From Frigoribacterium sp. Leaf263 (lineage in GTDB: Bacteria; Actinomycetota; Actinomycetes; Actinomycetales; Microbacteriaceae): a DNA stretch of 64,000 bases. The stretch lies in assembly GCF_001422285.1 (NCBI RefSeq), contig NZ_LMMO01000003.1, forward strand, positions 883,135 to 947,134, given 5' to 3'. Both the position numbers and the translations under genes were made by a program. The notes below the pieces were generated by a model. It had not been told where the DNA came from. It searched no databases and saw only the letters and a list, made by a program, of their open reading frames with translations. Shown here in pieces: positions 9,020 to 19,492 of the stretch; positions within the stretch are counted from its first letter, which is position 1; each line of letters opens with the position of its first letter.

Positions 9020-9747
9020 GCATGCAGACGACGAACGGCCCGGTGACGGGCGCGACCAGGGTCCTCCTGGCCGACGACCAGGATCTCGTGCGCGCCGGTC
9101 TCCGGGTGATCCTCGAGACGGAGGACGGCATCGAGGTCGTCGGCGAGGCGCGTGACGGCTCCGAGGCGGTCGAGCTGGCCGTCACGCTGGCCCCCGACGT
9201 CGTCGTCATGGACATCGAGATGCCGGGCGTCGACGGGGTCGAGGCGACCCGGCGCATCCGCCGGGCCGGATCGGGTCCGACTCCCTCGGTGCTCATCCTG
9301 ACCACCTTCGCCCGCGGCGACTACCTCTTCCGCTCCCTGCAGGCGGGTGCGAGCGGCTTCCTGCTGAAGACGGCCGGCCCGGAGGAGCTCATCGAGGCCA
9401 TCGGCGTCGTCGATCGCGGTGATGCGCTGGTCTGCCCCGAGCTCACCCGGGCGATCGTCGAGAGGGCTCTCGTCGACGCGCCGGGTGCGGCGGTGGTCCC
9501 GAGCGCACGGCTGGCCCTGCTGACGGGACGCGAGCGCGAGGTCCTCGACGGAATGGCCCGCGGCGCGTCGAACGGCGAGATCGCCCGCGGGCTCTTCGTC
9601 GGCGAGGCGACGGTCAAGACGCACGTGTCGAACGTCCTCGCGAAGCTGCAGCTGCGCGATCGCACCGCCGCCGTCGTGTACGCCTACGAGAACGGCGTCG
9701 TCGTTCCCGGCGAGAACCCCGACCGGACCGACCGCCCACCGATCTGA
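9016..9747 (+). CDS. LuxR/NarL-family response regulator
   Basis: This 243-residue DNA-binding response regulator is the cognate partner of the overlapping kinase. The receiver domain (residues 14-135) has the acidic pair Asp20/Asp21, the phospho-acceptor Asp66 in VVVMDIEMP, a Thr switch in LILTTF and Lys in FLLKTA. The C-terminal LuxR-type helix-turn-helix spans about residues 175-235, with LTGREREVLDGMARG and the recognition helix VKTHVSNVLAKL. The start ATGA overlaps the kinase stop; a second ATG two codons later is possible. Targets are not shown by the sequence; cell-envelope genes next door are one guess. Confidence 0.92.
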   Translation: MSMQTTNGPVTGATRVLLADDQDLVRAGLRVILETEDGIEVVGEARDGSEAVELAVTLAPDVVVMDIEMPGVDGVEATRRIRRAGSGPTPSVLILTTFARGDYLFRSLQAGASGFLLKTAGPEELIEAIGVVDRGDALVCPELTRAIVERALVDAPGAAVVPSARLALLTGREREVLDGMARGASNGEIARGLFVGEATVKTHVSNVLAKLQLRDRTAAVVYAYENGVVVPGENPDRTDRPPI

Positions 9748-9784
9748 CGTCCGCCGCCGAGCCGAGGAGGTGCGGCGCGCGTCG

Positions 9785-10705
9785 TCAGGGGACCGGCGGG
9801 TACCGAGGGTCGTCGCCCTTGCCGTCGCGGCGGCGGAGGTACTTCTCGAACTCCTGCGCGATGGCCTCCCCGCTCGCCTCGGGCGAGTCGACGGTGTCCC
9901 GGGCCTGCTCGAGCTGCTCGATGTAGCCGGCCATGTCCTCGTCGTCGGCCGCCAGGGCGTCGATGCCCGACTCCCAGGCGACCGCCTCGCCCTCGAGATC
10001 CCCGCGGGGCACGCTGACCCCCGAGAGCTCGTCGAGCTTCTCGATCAGAGCGAGGGTGGCCTTCGGAGACGGCGCGTTGTGCACGTAGTGGGGGACCGAA
10101 GCCCAGATCGACAACGCGGGGACCCCCGCCGTCTCGACCGCGTCGCCCAGCACCGACAGGATCCCGACCGGGCCCTCGTAGGAGCTCCGCTCGAGACCGA
10201 GCTGTCCGCGGACGTCGGCGTTCTCGCTGCTGACGAAGACGGAGATGGGGCGCGTGTGGGGGACGTCGGCGAGCATCGCCCCGAGGAACACCACGGAGGT
10301 GATGGCGTGGACGTCCACGAGATCCACGATCTCGGCGGCGAATCCGCGCCAGCTCCGCGACGGCTCGGCACCCAGCAGGACGAAGACCTCGGTCGACGAT
10401 CCCTCGGGCGCGCCGACCTCGCCCGACGCCGCGAGCACCTCGGTCGCATCGGGAGCCGCGAGGAGCTCGATCCTCGGCCAGACCAGGCTCCGCTCGCCGT
10501 CGTCGTCGAGACCGATCTGCGGACGGTTGAACTGGTAGTCGATGTACCGCTCGCCGTCGAGCTCGGCGACGGGCACGAGACCGAGCGTCTCGGCCAGGCT
10601 CCGCGCCACGCCGCTCGCGGCCTCGCCGGCGTCGTTCCACCCCTCGAACGCGACGACGAGGAGGCGCCCCTTCGCGAAGTCCGACGTGTTCGACGTGTTC
10701 GTCAC
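9785..10705 (-). CDS. PAC2 family protein (proteasome-assembly-chaperone-like)
   Basis: This 306-residue soluble protein has the PAC2 fold found in eukaryotic and archaeal proteasome assembly chaperones and in conserved actinobacterial proteins. The N-terminal LLVVAFEGWNDAGEAAS and the central VVFLGAMLADVPHTRP are the recognisable parts. The C-terminal region is helical, acidic and Lys/Arg-rich. The start is GTG at 10705, preceded by GAGGACACAG; a GTG four codons further upstream is possible. The molecular function in bacteria is not established. It is convergent with the response regulator and divergent from the HAD gene. No proteasome genes are seen in the window, so the name should not be taken as function. 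Confidence 0.85.
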   Translation of the reverse strand: MTNTSNTSDFAKGRLLVVAFEGWNDAGEAASGVARSLAETLGLVPVAELDGERYIDYQFNRPQIGLDDDGERSLVWPRIELLAAPDATEVLAASGEVGAPEGSSTEVFVLLGAEPSRSWRGFAAEIVDLVDVHAITSVVFLGAMLADVPHTRPISVFVSSENADVRGQLGLERSSYEGPVGILSVLGDAVETAGVPALSIWASVPHYVHNAPSPKATLALIEKLDELSGVSVPRGDLEGEAVAWESGIDALAADDEDMAGYIEQLEQARDTVDSPEASGEAIAQEFEKYLRRRDGKGDDPRYPPVP

Positions 10706-10812
10706 CTGTGTCCTCACCGAGCCGGGCCCGCTGCACCGGCGTCTTGACCCTCCACAGTAGACCGTGCGCTCACCGGCCCCCTCCCGTCGACGGCGCCGGC
10801 GGGAGGCTCCCG

Positions 10813-10818
10813 TAGACT
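10813..10818 (+). promoter_or_regulatory. -10 element TAGACT for the HAD gene
   Basis: TAGACT ends 8 nt before the GTG at 10827 and no Shine-Dalgarno sequence lies between, so a leaderless mRNA is likely. Confidence 0.55.
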
Positions 10819-10826
10819 CGTCGCCC

Positions 10827-12630
<1,804 letters not shown>

Positions 12631-12662
12631 CCGGCCCGGGCGTCCGCCCCGCTCCACCCCAC

Positions 12663-12668
12663 TAGGCT
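12663..12668 (+). promoter_or_regulatory. Putative -10 element TAGGCT upstream of the FKBP gene
   Basis: TAGGCT lies in the trmI-FKBP spacer and would give a leader of about 60 nt that ends with a GAGGA ribosome site before the GTG at 12735. Confidence 0.4.
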
Positions 12669-12734
12669 GTTCCCGCATCCGCCCGGCCCCGGCCGCCTTC
12701 CGGCCCCTCGGCCGCCGCAACGAAATGAGGACTC

Positions 12735-13658
12735 GTGCGCAAGATCCCCGCACTCGTCGTGACCCTCGGCCTCGTGGCCTCCCTCTCGGCCTGCGCCACC
12801 GGCGCCGCGCCCGGGTCGCCCGGCTGCCCGCCCACGGGCGACGCCGCCTCGGTCGTGACGGCCACGGGCGCGTTCGGCGAGAAGCCCGAGACCACGGTCC
12901 CGAGTCCCATCGTCACCACCGAGACGCAGGTCGCCACTCTCATCGAGGGCGACGGCGCGCGTCTCGTGGACGGCTCGCCCGTCCTCATCGACTACACCCT
13001 GATCGACGGCGCGACGGGCACCGAGGTCGAGAACAGCGGGTACGACGGCTCGATCGCGAACCCCGTGACGGTCGGCGGCTCCGCTCTCGCTCCGCTGGCC
13101 GACGCCCTCGAGTGCTCGACGGTCGGCTCCCGCGTCGTCGTCACCATGAAGGCCTCCGACCTCCAGGCGTCCGTCTCCGGATCCGACGCGCCCGAGTCCG
13201 ACGACCCCGACGCCGCGTACGTGGCCGTCGTCGACATCCGTCAGTCGTTCCTCGCGAAGGCGAACGGTCGACTGGTCCCCGGGGCCGACGGCCTTCCCGC
13301 CGTCGTGACGGCTCCGGACGGCGCTCCCGGCATCACGGTCCCCGTCTCGGCGCCGCCCACCGAGCAGAAGACCCATCTGGTGCGCGAGGGCGACGGCACG
13401 ACCCTGACGGCCGACTCGACCGCGGTCGTGCAGTTCACCGCCGTCACCTGGGCCGAGCCCTCGACGGTGGCGGGCTCCACCTGGACGAACGGCGACACCG
13501 CGACGACCGTCGCGCTCGACGACACCACCCTGCCGGCTCCTCTCCGTGACGCCCTCGTCGGCCAGAAGGTCGGCTCGCAGGTCATGACCGTCGTTCCCGC
13601 GACCGACGCCGACGGCGGCACCTACGTCTACGTGTTCGACGTCCTGGGTGCGATCTGA
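12735..13658 (+). CDS. FKBP-type peptidyl-prolyl isomerase lipoprotein
   Basis: This is a predicted lipoprotein of 307 residues. A 19-residue signal peptide ends in the lipobox LSAC, so Cys20 would be acylated by the lgt/lspA/lnt pathway. Two FKBP-like modules can be read: one near residues 75-155 (VLIDYTLIDGATGTEVENS, then LADALECSTVGSRVVVTM) and one near 210-305 (TAVVQFTAVTW, then LRDALVGQKVGSQVMTVVP). It probably assists folding of exported proteins on the outer side of the membrane. The GTG start follows GAGGA by 4 nt. Its place beside pafB and tatAC is the usual one in Micrococcales, where pafA is often also near. Confidence 0.85.
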   Translation: MRKIPALVVTLGLVASLSACATGAAPGSPGCPPTGDAASVVTATGAFGEKPETTVPSPIVTTETQVATLIEGDGARLVDGSPVLIDYTLIDGATGTEVENSGYDGSIANPVTVGGSALAPLADALECSTVGSRVVVTMKASDLQASVSGSDAPESDDPDAAYVAVVDIRQSFLAKANGRLVPGADGLPAVVTAPDGAPGITVPVSAPPTEQKTHLVREGDGTTLTADSTAVVQFTAVTWAEPSTVAGSTWTNGDTATTVALDDTTLPAPLRDALVGQKVGSQVMTVVPATDADGGTYVYVFDVLGAI

Positions 13659-13720
13659 CGATCATCCTGTCGTCGTCGAGACCCGTCGGGCGGCCCGGCC
13701 CTCGGGGCCGGGCCAGGGCC

Positions 13721-13726
13721 TAGGAT
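13721..13726 (+). promoter_or_regulatory. -10 element TAGGAT for pafB
   Basis: TAGGAT lies 6 nt before the GTG at 13733 and there is no ribosome binding site, so pafB is probably leaderless. Confidence 0.55.
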
Positions 13727-13732
13727 CGATCC

Positions 13733-14773
13733 GTGTCAGCCGCCCGCGCCCCTCGGATCCCCGTCGAAGAGCGCCTCTTCAGCCTCGTGCTCGCCCTGCT
13801 CGCCACCGAACCCGGTCTGACCAAGTCCGAGATCCTCTCCACCGTCCAGGGGTACCGGCAGAAGCACTCCCCGAACGGGGACAACACTGCTCTCGAGCGT
13901 CAGTTCGAGCGAGACAAAGACGACATCCGCGAGCTCGGCGTCCCTCTCGAGACCCTCGACGACCCCGCCGCCTCGGGCAACAACCAGATGCTGCGCTATC
14001 GCATCCCGCGCGGGGCGTACGAGCTGCCCCTCGACATCTCGTTCTCGTCGGAGGAGTCCGCGCTGCTCACGCTGGCCGCCATGGTCTGGCGCGAAGGGAC
14101 CCTCTCGGGCGAGAGCCGGCGGGCCCTCCTCAAGCTCCGATCGCTCGGCGGTCACGCCGCCGTCCCCGAGCTCGACTACGCACCGCGCATCCGGTCGCGT
14201 GACGCGGCCTTCGAACCGCTCCGCGACGCCCTCGACCGTGCCGTGCTCGTGCGGTTCCCGTACCTCAAGCCGGGGGAGTCCGAGCCCCGGAGGCGCGAGG
14301 TCGCGCCGTTCGCGCTCGTCCAGCACCAGGGGCGATGGATGGTCGCGTGCATCGAGCCCGACACCGGTCGACGCAAGACGTTCCTCCTGTCGCGCATCAT
14401 CGGCCCCGTCCAGGTCACGACCGTCGCTGCGGAGCGCCCCGCCGATGCGACGGCCGAATCCGCTCTCGCCGCCCTGGACGAGGTGTGGGAGGCGCGCACG
14501 GCTCTCATCCGCGTGGTCCCCGGCTCCGATGCCGAGACCAGACTCACCAAGCGCCGTTCGACGTCCGTCCGCGACGACGGCCTCCTCGAGATCCATTTCG
14601 CCGACCTCCAGATCGTCGCCGACGAGCTGGTCTCGTTCGGACCGGAGGTCACCGTGCTCGAACCCGAGTCCGTCCGGCAGCTCGTCGTCGCCCGCCTGCG
14701 GCGGCTGGTGGCGGCGCACGCCCCGACGACCGGACAGACGCCGGTCGAGTCCTCCGGAGGACACCATGGCTGA
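13733..14773 (+). CDS. pafB: WYL-domain transcriptional regulator PafB
   Basis: PafB and PafC form the activator of the LexA/RecA-independent DNA damage response in mycobacteria. The 346-residue protein has an N-terminal winged helix (residues 10-80, SLVLALLATEPGLTKSEIL), a central helical part and a WYL domain around residues 150-240, where the usual W-x-L region reads GRWMVACIEPDTGRRKTFLLSRI. A C-terminal WCX-like extension follows. The stop overlaps the pafC ATG by 8 nt, so the partners are made together. The likely leaderless GTG start follows a TAGGAT box. The genes for Pup ligation that give the family its name are not in this window. Confidence 0.93.
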   Translation: MSAARAPRIPVEERLFSLVLALLATEPGLTKSEILSTVQGYRQKHSPNGDNTALERQFERDKDDIRELGVPLETLDDPAASGNNQMLRYRIPRGAYELPLDISFSSEESALLTLAAMVWREGTLSGESRRALLKLRSLGGHAAVPELDYAPRIRSRDAAFEPLRDALDRAVLVRFPYLKPGESEPRRREVAPFALVQHQGRWMVACIEPDTGRRKTFLLSRIIGPVQVTTVAAERPADATAESALAALDEVWEARTALIRVVPGSDAETRLTKRRSTSVRDDGLLEIHFADLQIVADELVSFGPEVTVLEPESVRQLVVARLRRLVAAHAPTTGQTPVESSGGHHG

Positions 14774-15761
14774 GCGGCGATCGTCCCTCCACGCCACGGA
14801 CAAGCTGGCGTTCCTCCTGTCGCTCGTCCCCTATCTCATCGACCGGGGCCGGGTCGGCGTCGCGGAGGCCGCCGAGCACTTCGGGGTGACCGTGGCAGAC
14901 ATCCGCCGCGCGGTCGAGCTGATCGCCGTCTCCGGCATCCCCGGCGAGACCAGCCAGTATCAGCACGGCGACCTCTTCGACATCGCCTGGGACGACTTCG
15001 AGCAGAACGACGTCATCGTCCTGACGAACATGGTCGCCATCGACGAGTCGCCCCGCTTCTCGGCACGGGAGGCCGCCGCCCTCATCGCCGGACTCCAGTA
15101 CCTCTCGTCGCTGCCCGAGAACGCCGACCGCGGCGCCATCGCGTCGTTGATGTCGAAGCTCGCCCGCGGCGCCTCGTCGGAGCCGAGCCAGGTCGCCGTC
15201 GACCAGCGCGACACCGACGACCTGCTCTCGCTCGTGAGCCTCGCCGTCTCGCAGGGCAGGCAGCTCGAGTTCGACTACTCGGGCGTCCGGGGTGTGGTCG
15301 AGCGGCGGCGGGTCGATCCGCTGCGCGTGGAGTCCGCCGACGCCGACTGGTATCTCCGAGGCTACGACCACCTCCGCGAGGCGCTGCGGACCTTCCGACT
15401 CGACCGCATCGCCCGACCGGCGATCACCGACGCGCCCATCGCCTACCGGGCCGCCGACGTCGTGCTCCCGGACATGCTCTTCGAGGGATCGCCGGACGAC
15501 GAGACGGTCACGATCGACATCGACGCGGCCGCCGCGGCACTGCTGGCTGACTACGCGCCCGACGAGATCGAACCGCTCGACGACGGTCGCTGCCGCATGC
15601 GCGTCCGGGTGGGGCAGTTCGGCACGGTGGCCCGCCTCGTCGCCGGACTGCCGGGGGATCCCATCGTCATCGCGCCCGACGCGGCGCGCGCCGCCGTGAG
15701 CGACTGGGCCGCCCGTGCGGTGGCGCTCTACGAGCAGGCTCCGCCCGATGATTCCCCGTGA
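14766..15761 (+). CDS. pafC: WYL-domain transcriptional regulator PafC
   Basis: PafC is the second half of the PafBC regulator. It has 331 residues, with an N-terminal winged helix (residues 8-60, LAFLLSLVPYLIDRGRV), a middle domain, a WYL domain near residues 150-215 with DADWYLRGYDHLREALRTFRLDRI, and a C-terminal WCX domain. The ATG lies inside the end of pafB after a GGAGGA site (ccggaggacaccATG). It is followed by a short gap and then tatA. The pafB-pafC-tatA-tatC-helY order is conserved from mycobacteria to Micrococcales. PafBC is thought to respond to single-stranded DNA, so this is the DNA-repair control element of the window. Confidence 0.93.
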   Translation: MAERRSSLHATDKLAFLLSLVPYLIDRGRVGVAEAAEHFGVTVADIRRAVELIAVSGIPGETSQYQHGDLFDIAWDDFEQNDVIVLTNMVAIDESPRFSAREAAALIAGLQYLSSLPENADRGAIASLMSKLARGASSEPSQVAVDQRDTDDLLSLVSLAVSQGRQLEFDYSGVRGVVERRRVDPLRVESADADWYLRGYDHLREALRTFRLDRIARPAITDAPIAYRAADVVLPDMLFEGSPDDETVTIDIDAAAAALLADYAPDEIEPLDDGRCRMRVRVGQFGTVARLVAGLPGDPIVIAPDAARAAVSDWAARAVALYEQAPPDDSP

Positions 15762-15798
15762 CCCCGAGCGGGTCGGCTCCCGGCGGTCGGGCCGGGGT

Positions 15799-15804
15799 TA
15801 GACT
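15799..15804 (+). promoter_or_regulatory. Putative -10 element TAGACT for tatA-tatC
   Basis: TAGACT lies 33 nt before the tatA ATG; the short leader carries the AAGGAG ribosome site. Confidence 0.5.
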
Positions 15805-15837
15805 GGATTCTCCCCTGCCCCGCAAGGAGAACATCTC

Positions 15838-16107
15838 ATGCTCGGAAATCTCACCGGATTCCACCTGATCATCGTCCTGGCCATCATCCTGCTGCTCTTC
15901 GGCGCGCCGAAGCTCCCCGCTCTCGCGAAGAGCATCGCGCAGTCGATGCGCATCTTCAAGAACGAGGTGCGCGACGACGACAAGACCCCCGCAGACGACT
16001 ACGGTCGCCGCGACGAGCCGAACCGCCGCGACGACGGCACGGCTCGCTCGAACGCCGACGGTCCGGTCGTCCGCCCGTCGCAGAGCGACCTGCCTCCGAA
16101 GTCCTGA
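15838..16107 (+). CDS. tatA: Sec-independent protein translocase subunit TatA
   Basis: TatA forms the pore-like assembly of the twin-arginine translocase, which exports folded proteins. The 89-residue protein has one N-terminal transmembrane helix (residues 6-21), the FGAPKLPALAKSIAQSM hinge and amphipathic helix, and a polar acidic tail. The usual FG-x-x-K-L-P pattern is intact. The start has an AAGGAG site 9 nt upstream. tatC follows 3 nt after the stop. The only visible Tat-type client candidate is QcrA (Rieske protein), a known Tat substrate in actinobacteria. Confidence 0.95.
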   Translation: MLGNLTGFHLIIVLAIILLLFGAPKLPALAKSIAQSMRIFKNEVRDDDKTPADDYGRRDEPNRRDDGTARSNADGPVVRPSQSDLPPKS

Positions 16108-16110
16108 TCC

Positions 16111-16938
16111 GTGGCCACGACGACGACTCGTGGCCGTGGCGGGGGCGAGAAGCAGCCGAGGAGTCGGACCAACGACGGTCGGATGTCCCTCGGCCAGCAT
16201 CTCATCGAGCTCCGCAAGCGGCTGTTCCTGGCCGCACTCGCACTGATCGTCGCGAGCATCGCCGGGTGGTTCCTCTCGCAGTTCGTGCTCGACTTCCTGC
16301 GCGAGCCGGTGACGCGCATCGCCGAGGCCAGGTCCCGAGAGGCCACCCTGAACTACCCGGGCGTGAGCTCGAGCTTCGACCTGCGCATCCAGATCTCCGT
16401 CACGGTCGGCGTGATCCTGTCGAGCCCGGTGTGGCTCTACCAGATCTGGGCGTTCATCGTGCCCGCGCTCGTGCGGCGCGAGAAGCTGTACGCCATCGGC
16501 TTCATCGGGACGGCCATCCCGTTGTTCCTGCTCGGCTGCACGAGCGGGCTCTTCGTCCTGCCGCACATCGTCGAGGTCCTCACCGGGTTCGCCGCCCAAC
16601 AGGACGCCGCGATCATCGATGCGAAGCAGTACTACGACTTCGTCCTGAAGCTCGTCCTGGCCGTCGGGATCGCCTTCGTCCTTCCGGTCTTCCTCGTGCT
16701 CCTGAACTTCGTCGGGGTCATCTCGGCCGTGACGATCATCAAGGGGTGGCGGGTCGCGATCCTCCTCATCACCCTCTTCACCGCCATCGCCACCCCGGCG
16801 GCGGACGTCTTCTCGATGTTCCTCCTCGCCGTGCCGATGGTGATCCTCTACTTCCTCGGAGCCGGCGTGGCCTGGCTCCACGACAGACGAGTGGCCAAGC
16901 GGGCCGCGGCCCTCGACGCCGAACTCGCGGCAGGATGA
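16111..16938 (+). CDS. tatC: Sec-independent protein translocase subunit TatC
   Basis: TatC is the membrane receptor that recognises the twin-arginine signal. The 275-residue protein has six predicted helices and the family signatures: MSLGQHLIELRKRL near the N terminus, FxxFxxxP-like loops, and YQIWAFIVPALVRREK. An N-terminal extension of about 25 basic residues precedes the conserved part, so translation could also begin at a later codon, but the GTG at 16111 is spaced 3 nt from the tatA stop, which suggests coupling. No tatB gene is present here; actinobacteria often keep tatB elsewhere. Confidence 0.95.
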   Translation: MATTTTRGRGGGEKQPRSRTNDGRMSLGQHLIELRKRLFLAALALIVASIAGWFLSQFVLDFLREPVTRIAEARSREATLNYPGVSSSFDLRIQISVTVGVILSSPVWLYQIWAFIVPALVRREKLYAIGFIGTAIPLFLLGCTSGLFVLPHIVEVLTGFAAQQDAAIIDAKQYYDFVLKLVLAVGIAFVLPVFLVLLNFVGVISAVTIIKGWRVAILLITLFTAIATPAADVFSMFLLAVPMVILYFLGAGVAWLHDRRVAKRAAALDAELAAG

Positions 16939-16942
16939 CCCC

Positions 16943-19444
16943 ATGACCTCCGACGCCAGCCCGGCCGAACGATTCGCGGCCTCGAAGAACCGGGTGCGGA
17001 CGCCGCAGCTCCAGTCCTTCCGCTCCCGGCTCGGATTCGCCCTCGACCCGTTCCAGATCGCCGCCTGCGAGAGCGTCGAGCAGGGCAACAGCGTGCTCGT
17101 CGCGGCGCCGACCGGCGCGGGAAAGACCCTGGTCGCCGAATTCGCGATCCACCTGGCGATGCAGCAGGCCCGCGACAAGGTCTTCTACACCGCGCCCATG
17201 AAGGCGCTGAGCAACCAGAAGTTCCAAGAGCTGGTGGCCGAGTACGGGGCGTCCGAGGTCGGTCTCCTCACGGGCGACACGAACGTCAACTCACGGGCCC
17301 GGATCGTCGTCATGACGACCGAGGTCCTCCGCAACATGATCTACGCGGGCTCCGAGATGCTCGACGACCTCCGCTACGTGGTCCTCGACGAGGTCCACTT
17401 CCTGGCCGACCGCTTCCGGGGGGCGGTCTGGGAGGAGGTCATCATCCACCTGCCTCTCGACGTCCGGCTCGTGTCCCTGAGCGCCACCGTCTCGAACGCG
17501 GAGGAGTTCGGCGACTGGCTGCAGACCGTCCGGGGCGGCACCGACGTCATCGTCTCGGAGGATCGTCCCGTCCCGCTCGATCAGCACGTGCTCGTCGGCG
17601 GCAAGTTCCTCGACCTCTTCGATTCGAGCGGTCAGGCCGCCACGAACCGCGTCAACCCCGAGCTGCTCCGTGCGACGTCGTTGTCGCGGAAGAGCGGCGG
17701 CTCCGGGCGCCGGGGCGACGGCTGGTCCAAGCGCGGGCCGCGCGGTCACGTGATGGCGCCGATCCAGCACGGCCAGGGTCGCCTCGACCGCTGGAAGATC
17801 GTCGAGATGCTCGACGACCAGAATCTGCTGCCGGCGATCTTCTTCGTCTTCAGCCGCGTGGGTTGCGACCAGGCGGTCAAGCAGGTCCTGCGGTCCGGCA
17901 TCCGTCTCACGACGGCCGATCAACGTCAGGAGATCCGCGAGATCGTCGAGGCACGGTGCCGCACCCTCCGCGACGAGGATCTCGCCGTGCTCGGGTACTG
18001 GCAGTGGCTCGACGGACTCGAGCGCGGCGTGGCCGCTCACCACGCCGGTCTGCTGCCGGCCTTCAAGGAGGTCGTCGAGGAGCTCTTCCAGAGGAAGCTC
18101 GTCAAGGTGGTCTTCGCGACCGAGACCCTCGCCCTCGGCATCAACATGCCGGCTCGCACGGTCGTGCTCGAGAAGCTCGAGAAGTTCAACGGCGAGGCAC
18201 GGGTCCCGATCACGCCGGGGGAGTACACCCAGCTCACCGGTCGCGCCGGCCGCCGGGGCATCGACGTCGAGGGGCATTCGCTGATCCAGTGGCAGCCCGG
18301 GCTCGATCCGCAGGCGGTCGCCTCGCTCGCATCGCGTCGCACGTACCCGATGAACTCCAGCTTCCGTCCGACCTACAACATGGCCGTCAACCTCATCGAG
18401 CAGTTCGGCCGGTCGCGGACCCGCGAGGTCCTCGAGACGTCGTTCGCGCAGTTCCAGGCGGACCGGGCCGTCGTCGACCTCGCCCGCAAGGTCCGCACCC
18501 AGCAGGCCAGTCTCGACGGGTACGCCGCCAGCATGGAGTGCCATCTGGGCGACTTCCGCGAGTACACGCTGATCCGTCGGGCGCTCGGCGATCTCGAAAA
18601 GCAGGGGGCGGCACGGGCGGATGCACAGTCGCGGAGCGAGCACGAGAAGCGTCAGCGCCGACTCGGCGACCTCCGTCGCGAGATGCGCCAGCACCCGTGC
18701 CATGCATGCCCCGACCGCGAACAGCACGCCCGGTGGTCCGAGCGGTGGTTCAAGCTGAAGAAGCAGACCGACCAGCTCTCGGCTCAGATCCGCAGCCGCA
18801 CGGGTGCGGTGGCCAAGGTCTTCGACCGGGTCACCGACGTGCTCCTCGATCGCGGGTATCTCGTGCCCCGCGCCTCCTCGGACGTTTCGGCGGTCACGCG
18901 AGGAGGCGCGGGTCGGGTGTCCGCGACGACCGAGGTGGACGTCGCCCCGGCCGGGCGCACCCTCCGCCGCATCTACGGCGACCGCGATCTGCTCGTCGCC
19001 GAGAGCCTGCGGCTCGGACTCTGGAACATGCTCGACGTCCCGTCGATGGCGGCGATGGCCGCCACCCTCGTCTACGAGCCCCGTCGAGACGAGGGCATGC
19101 TCTCCGAGCGCTTCCTACCCCGAGGCGAGTTCCGCACGGCTCTCGACGAGACGCAGAAGCTCTGGGCGGACCTCGACGATCTCGAGCAGGAGCACCAGCT
19201 GCCCGGCAGCATCCCGCCGGCGCCGGGGCTCGCTCTCGCGATGCATCGCTGGGCCCGGGGGGCCAGCCTCGACAGCGTGCTCGAGGACGCCGAGCTCGCG
19301 GCGGGCGACTTCGTCCGCTGGACGAAGCAGACGATCGACCTGCTCGATCAGCTGTCGGTCGTCGCCGACCTCCCGGTCGGCCCGATCGCCCGTCAGGCGC
19401 TCGACGCCGTGCGCCGGGGGATCGTCGCCTACTCGGCGGTCTGA
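16943..19444 (+). CDS. helY: DEAD/DEAH-box helicase, HelY (Ski2-like)
   Basis: This 833-residue superfamily 2 helicase is related to the Ski2/Mtr4 RNA helicases and is conserved downstream of tatC. The motifs are in order: APTGAGKTLVAEFA (Walker A, near residue 57), YTAPMKALSNQKF (Ia), VVLDEVHFLADR (II, DEVH), SLSATVSNAEEF (III), FVFSRVGCDQ (IV), TETLALGINMPARTV (V) and QLTGRAGRRGID (VI). A Cys pair, HPCHACPDREQHARW, lies in the C-terminal half near residue 590 and could bind metal. It probably unwinds structured RNA for decay or ribosome assembly; the exact substrate in bacteria is not settled. Confidence 0.92.
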   Translation: MTSDASPAERFAASKNRVRTPQLQSFRSRLGFALDPFQIAACESVEQGNSVLVAAPTGAGKTLVAEFAIHLAMQQARDKVFYTAPMKALSNQKFQELVAEYGASEVGLLTGDTNVNSRARIVVMTTEVLRNMIYAGSEMLDDLRYVVLDEVHFLADRFRGAVWEEVIIHLPLDVRLVSLSATVSNAEEFGDWLQTVRGGTDVIVSEDRPVPLDQHVLVGGKFLDLFDSSGQAATNRVNPELLRATSLSRKSGGSGRRGDGWSKRGPRGHVMAPIQHGQGRLDRWKIVEMLDDQNLLPAIFFVFSRVGCDQAVKQVLRSGIRLTTADQRQEIREIVEARCRTLRDEDLAVLGYWQWLDGLERGVAAHHAGLLPAFKEVVEELFQRKLVKVVFATETLALGINMPARTVVLEKLEKFNGEARVPITPGEYTQLTGRAGRRGIDVEGHSLIQWQPGLDPQAVASLASRRTYPMNSSFRPTYNMAVNLIEQFGRSRTREVLETSFAQFQADRAVVDLARKVRTQQASLDGYAASMECHLGDFREYTLIRRALGDLEKQGAARADAQSRSEHEKRQRRLGDLRREMRQHPCHACPDREQHARWSERWFKLKKQTDQLSAQIRSRTGAVAKVFDRVTDVLLDRGYLVPRASSDVSAVTRGGAGRVSATTEVDVAPAGRTLRRIYGDRDLLVAESLRLGLWNMLDVPSMAAMAATLVYEPRRDEGMLSERFLPRGEFRTALDETQKLWADLDDLEQEHQLPGSIPPAPGLALAMHRWARGASLDSVLEDAELAAGDFVRWTKQTIDLLDQLSVVADLPVGPIARQALDAVRRGIVAYSAV

Positions 19445-19480
19445 CGGGCGGGCACGGCGGGTCTCCCAGACTCGCCGACC

Positions 19481-19486
19481 TAGAAT
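19481..19486 (+). promoter_or_regulatory. -10 element TAGAAT for lnt
   Basis: TAGAAT ends 6 nt before the GTG at 19493 and there is no ribosome binding site; this is one of the clearest leaderless promoters in the window. Confidence 0.6.
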
Positions 19487-19492
19487 CCTCAG

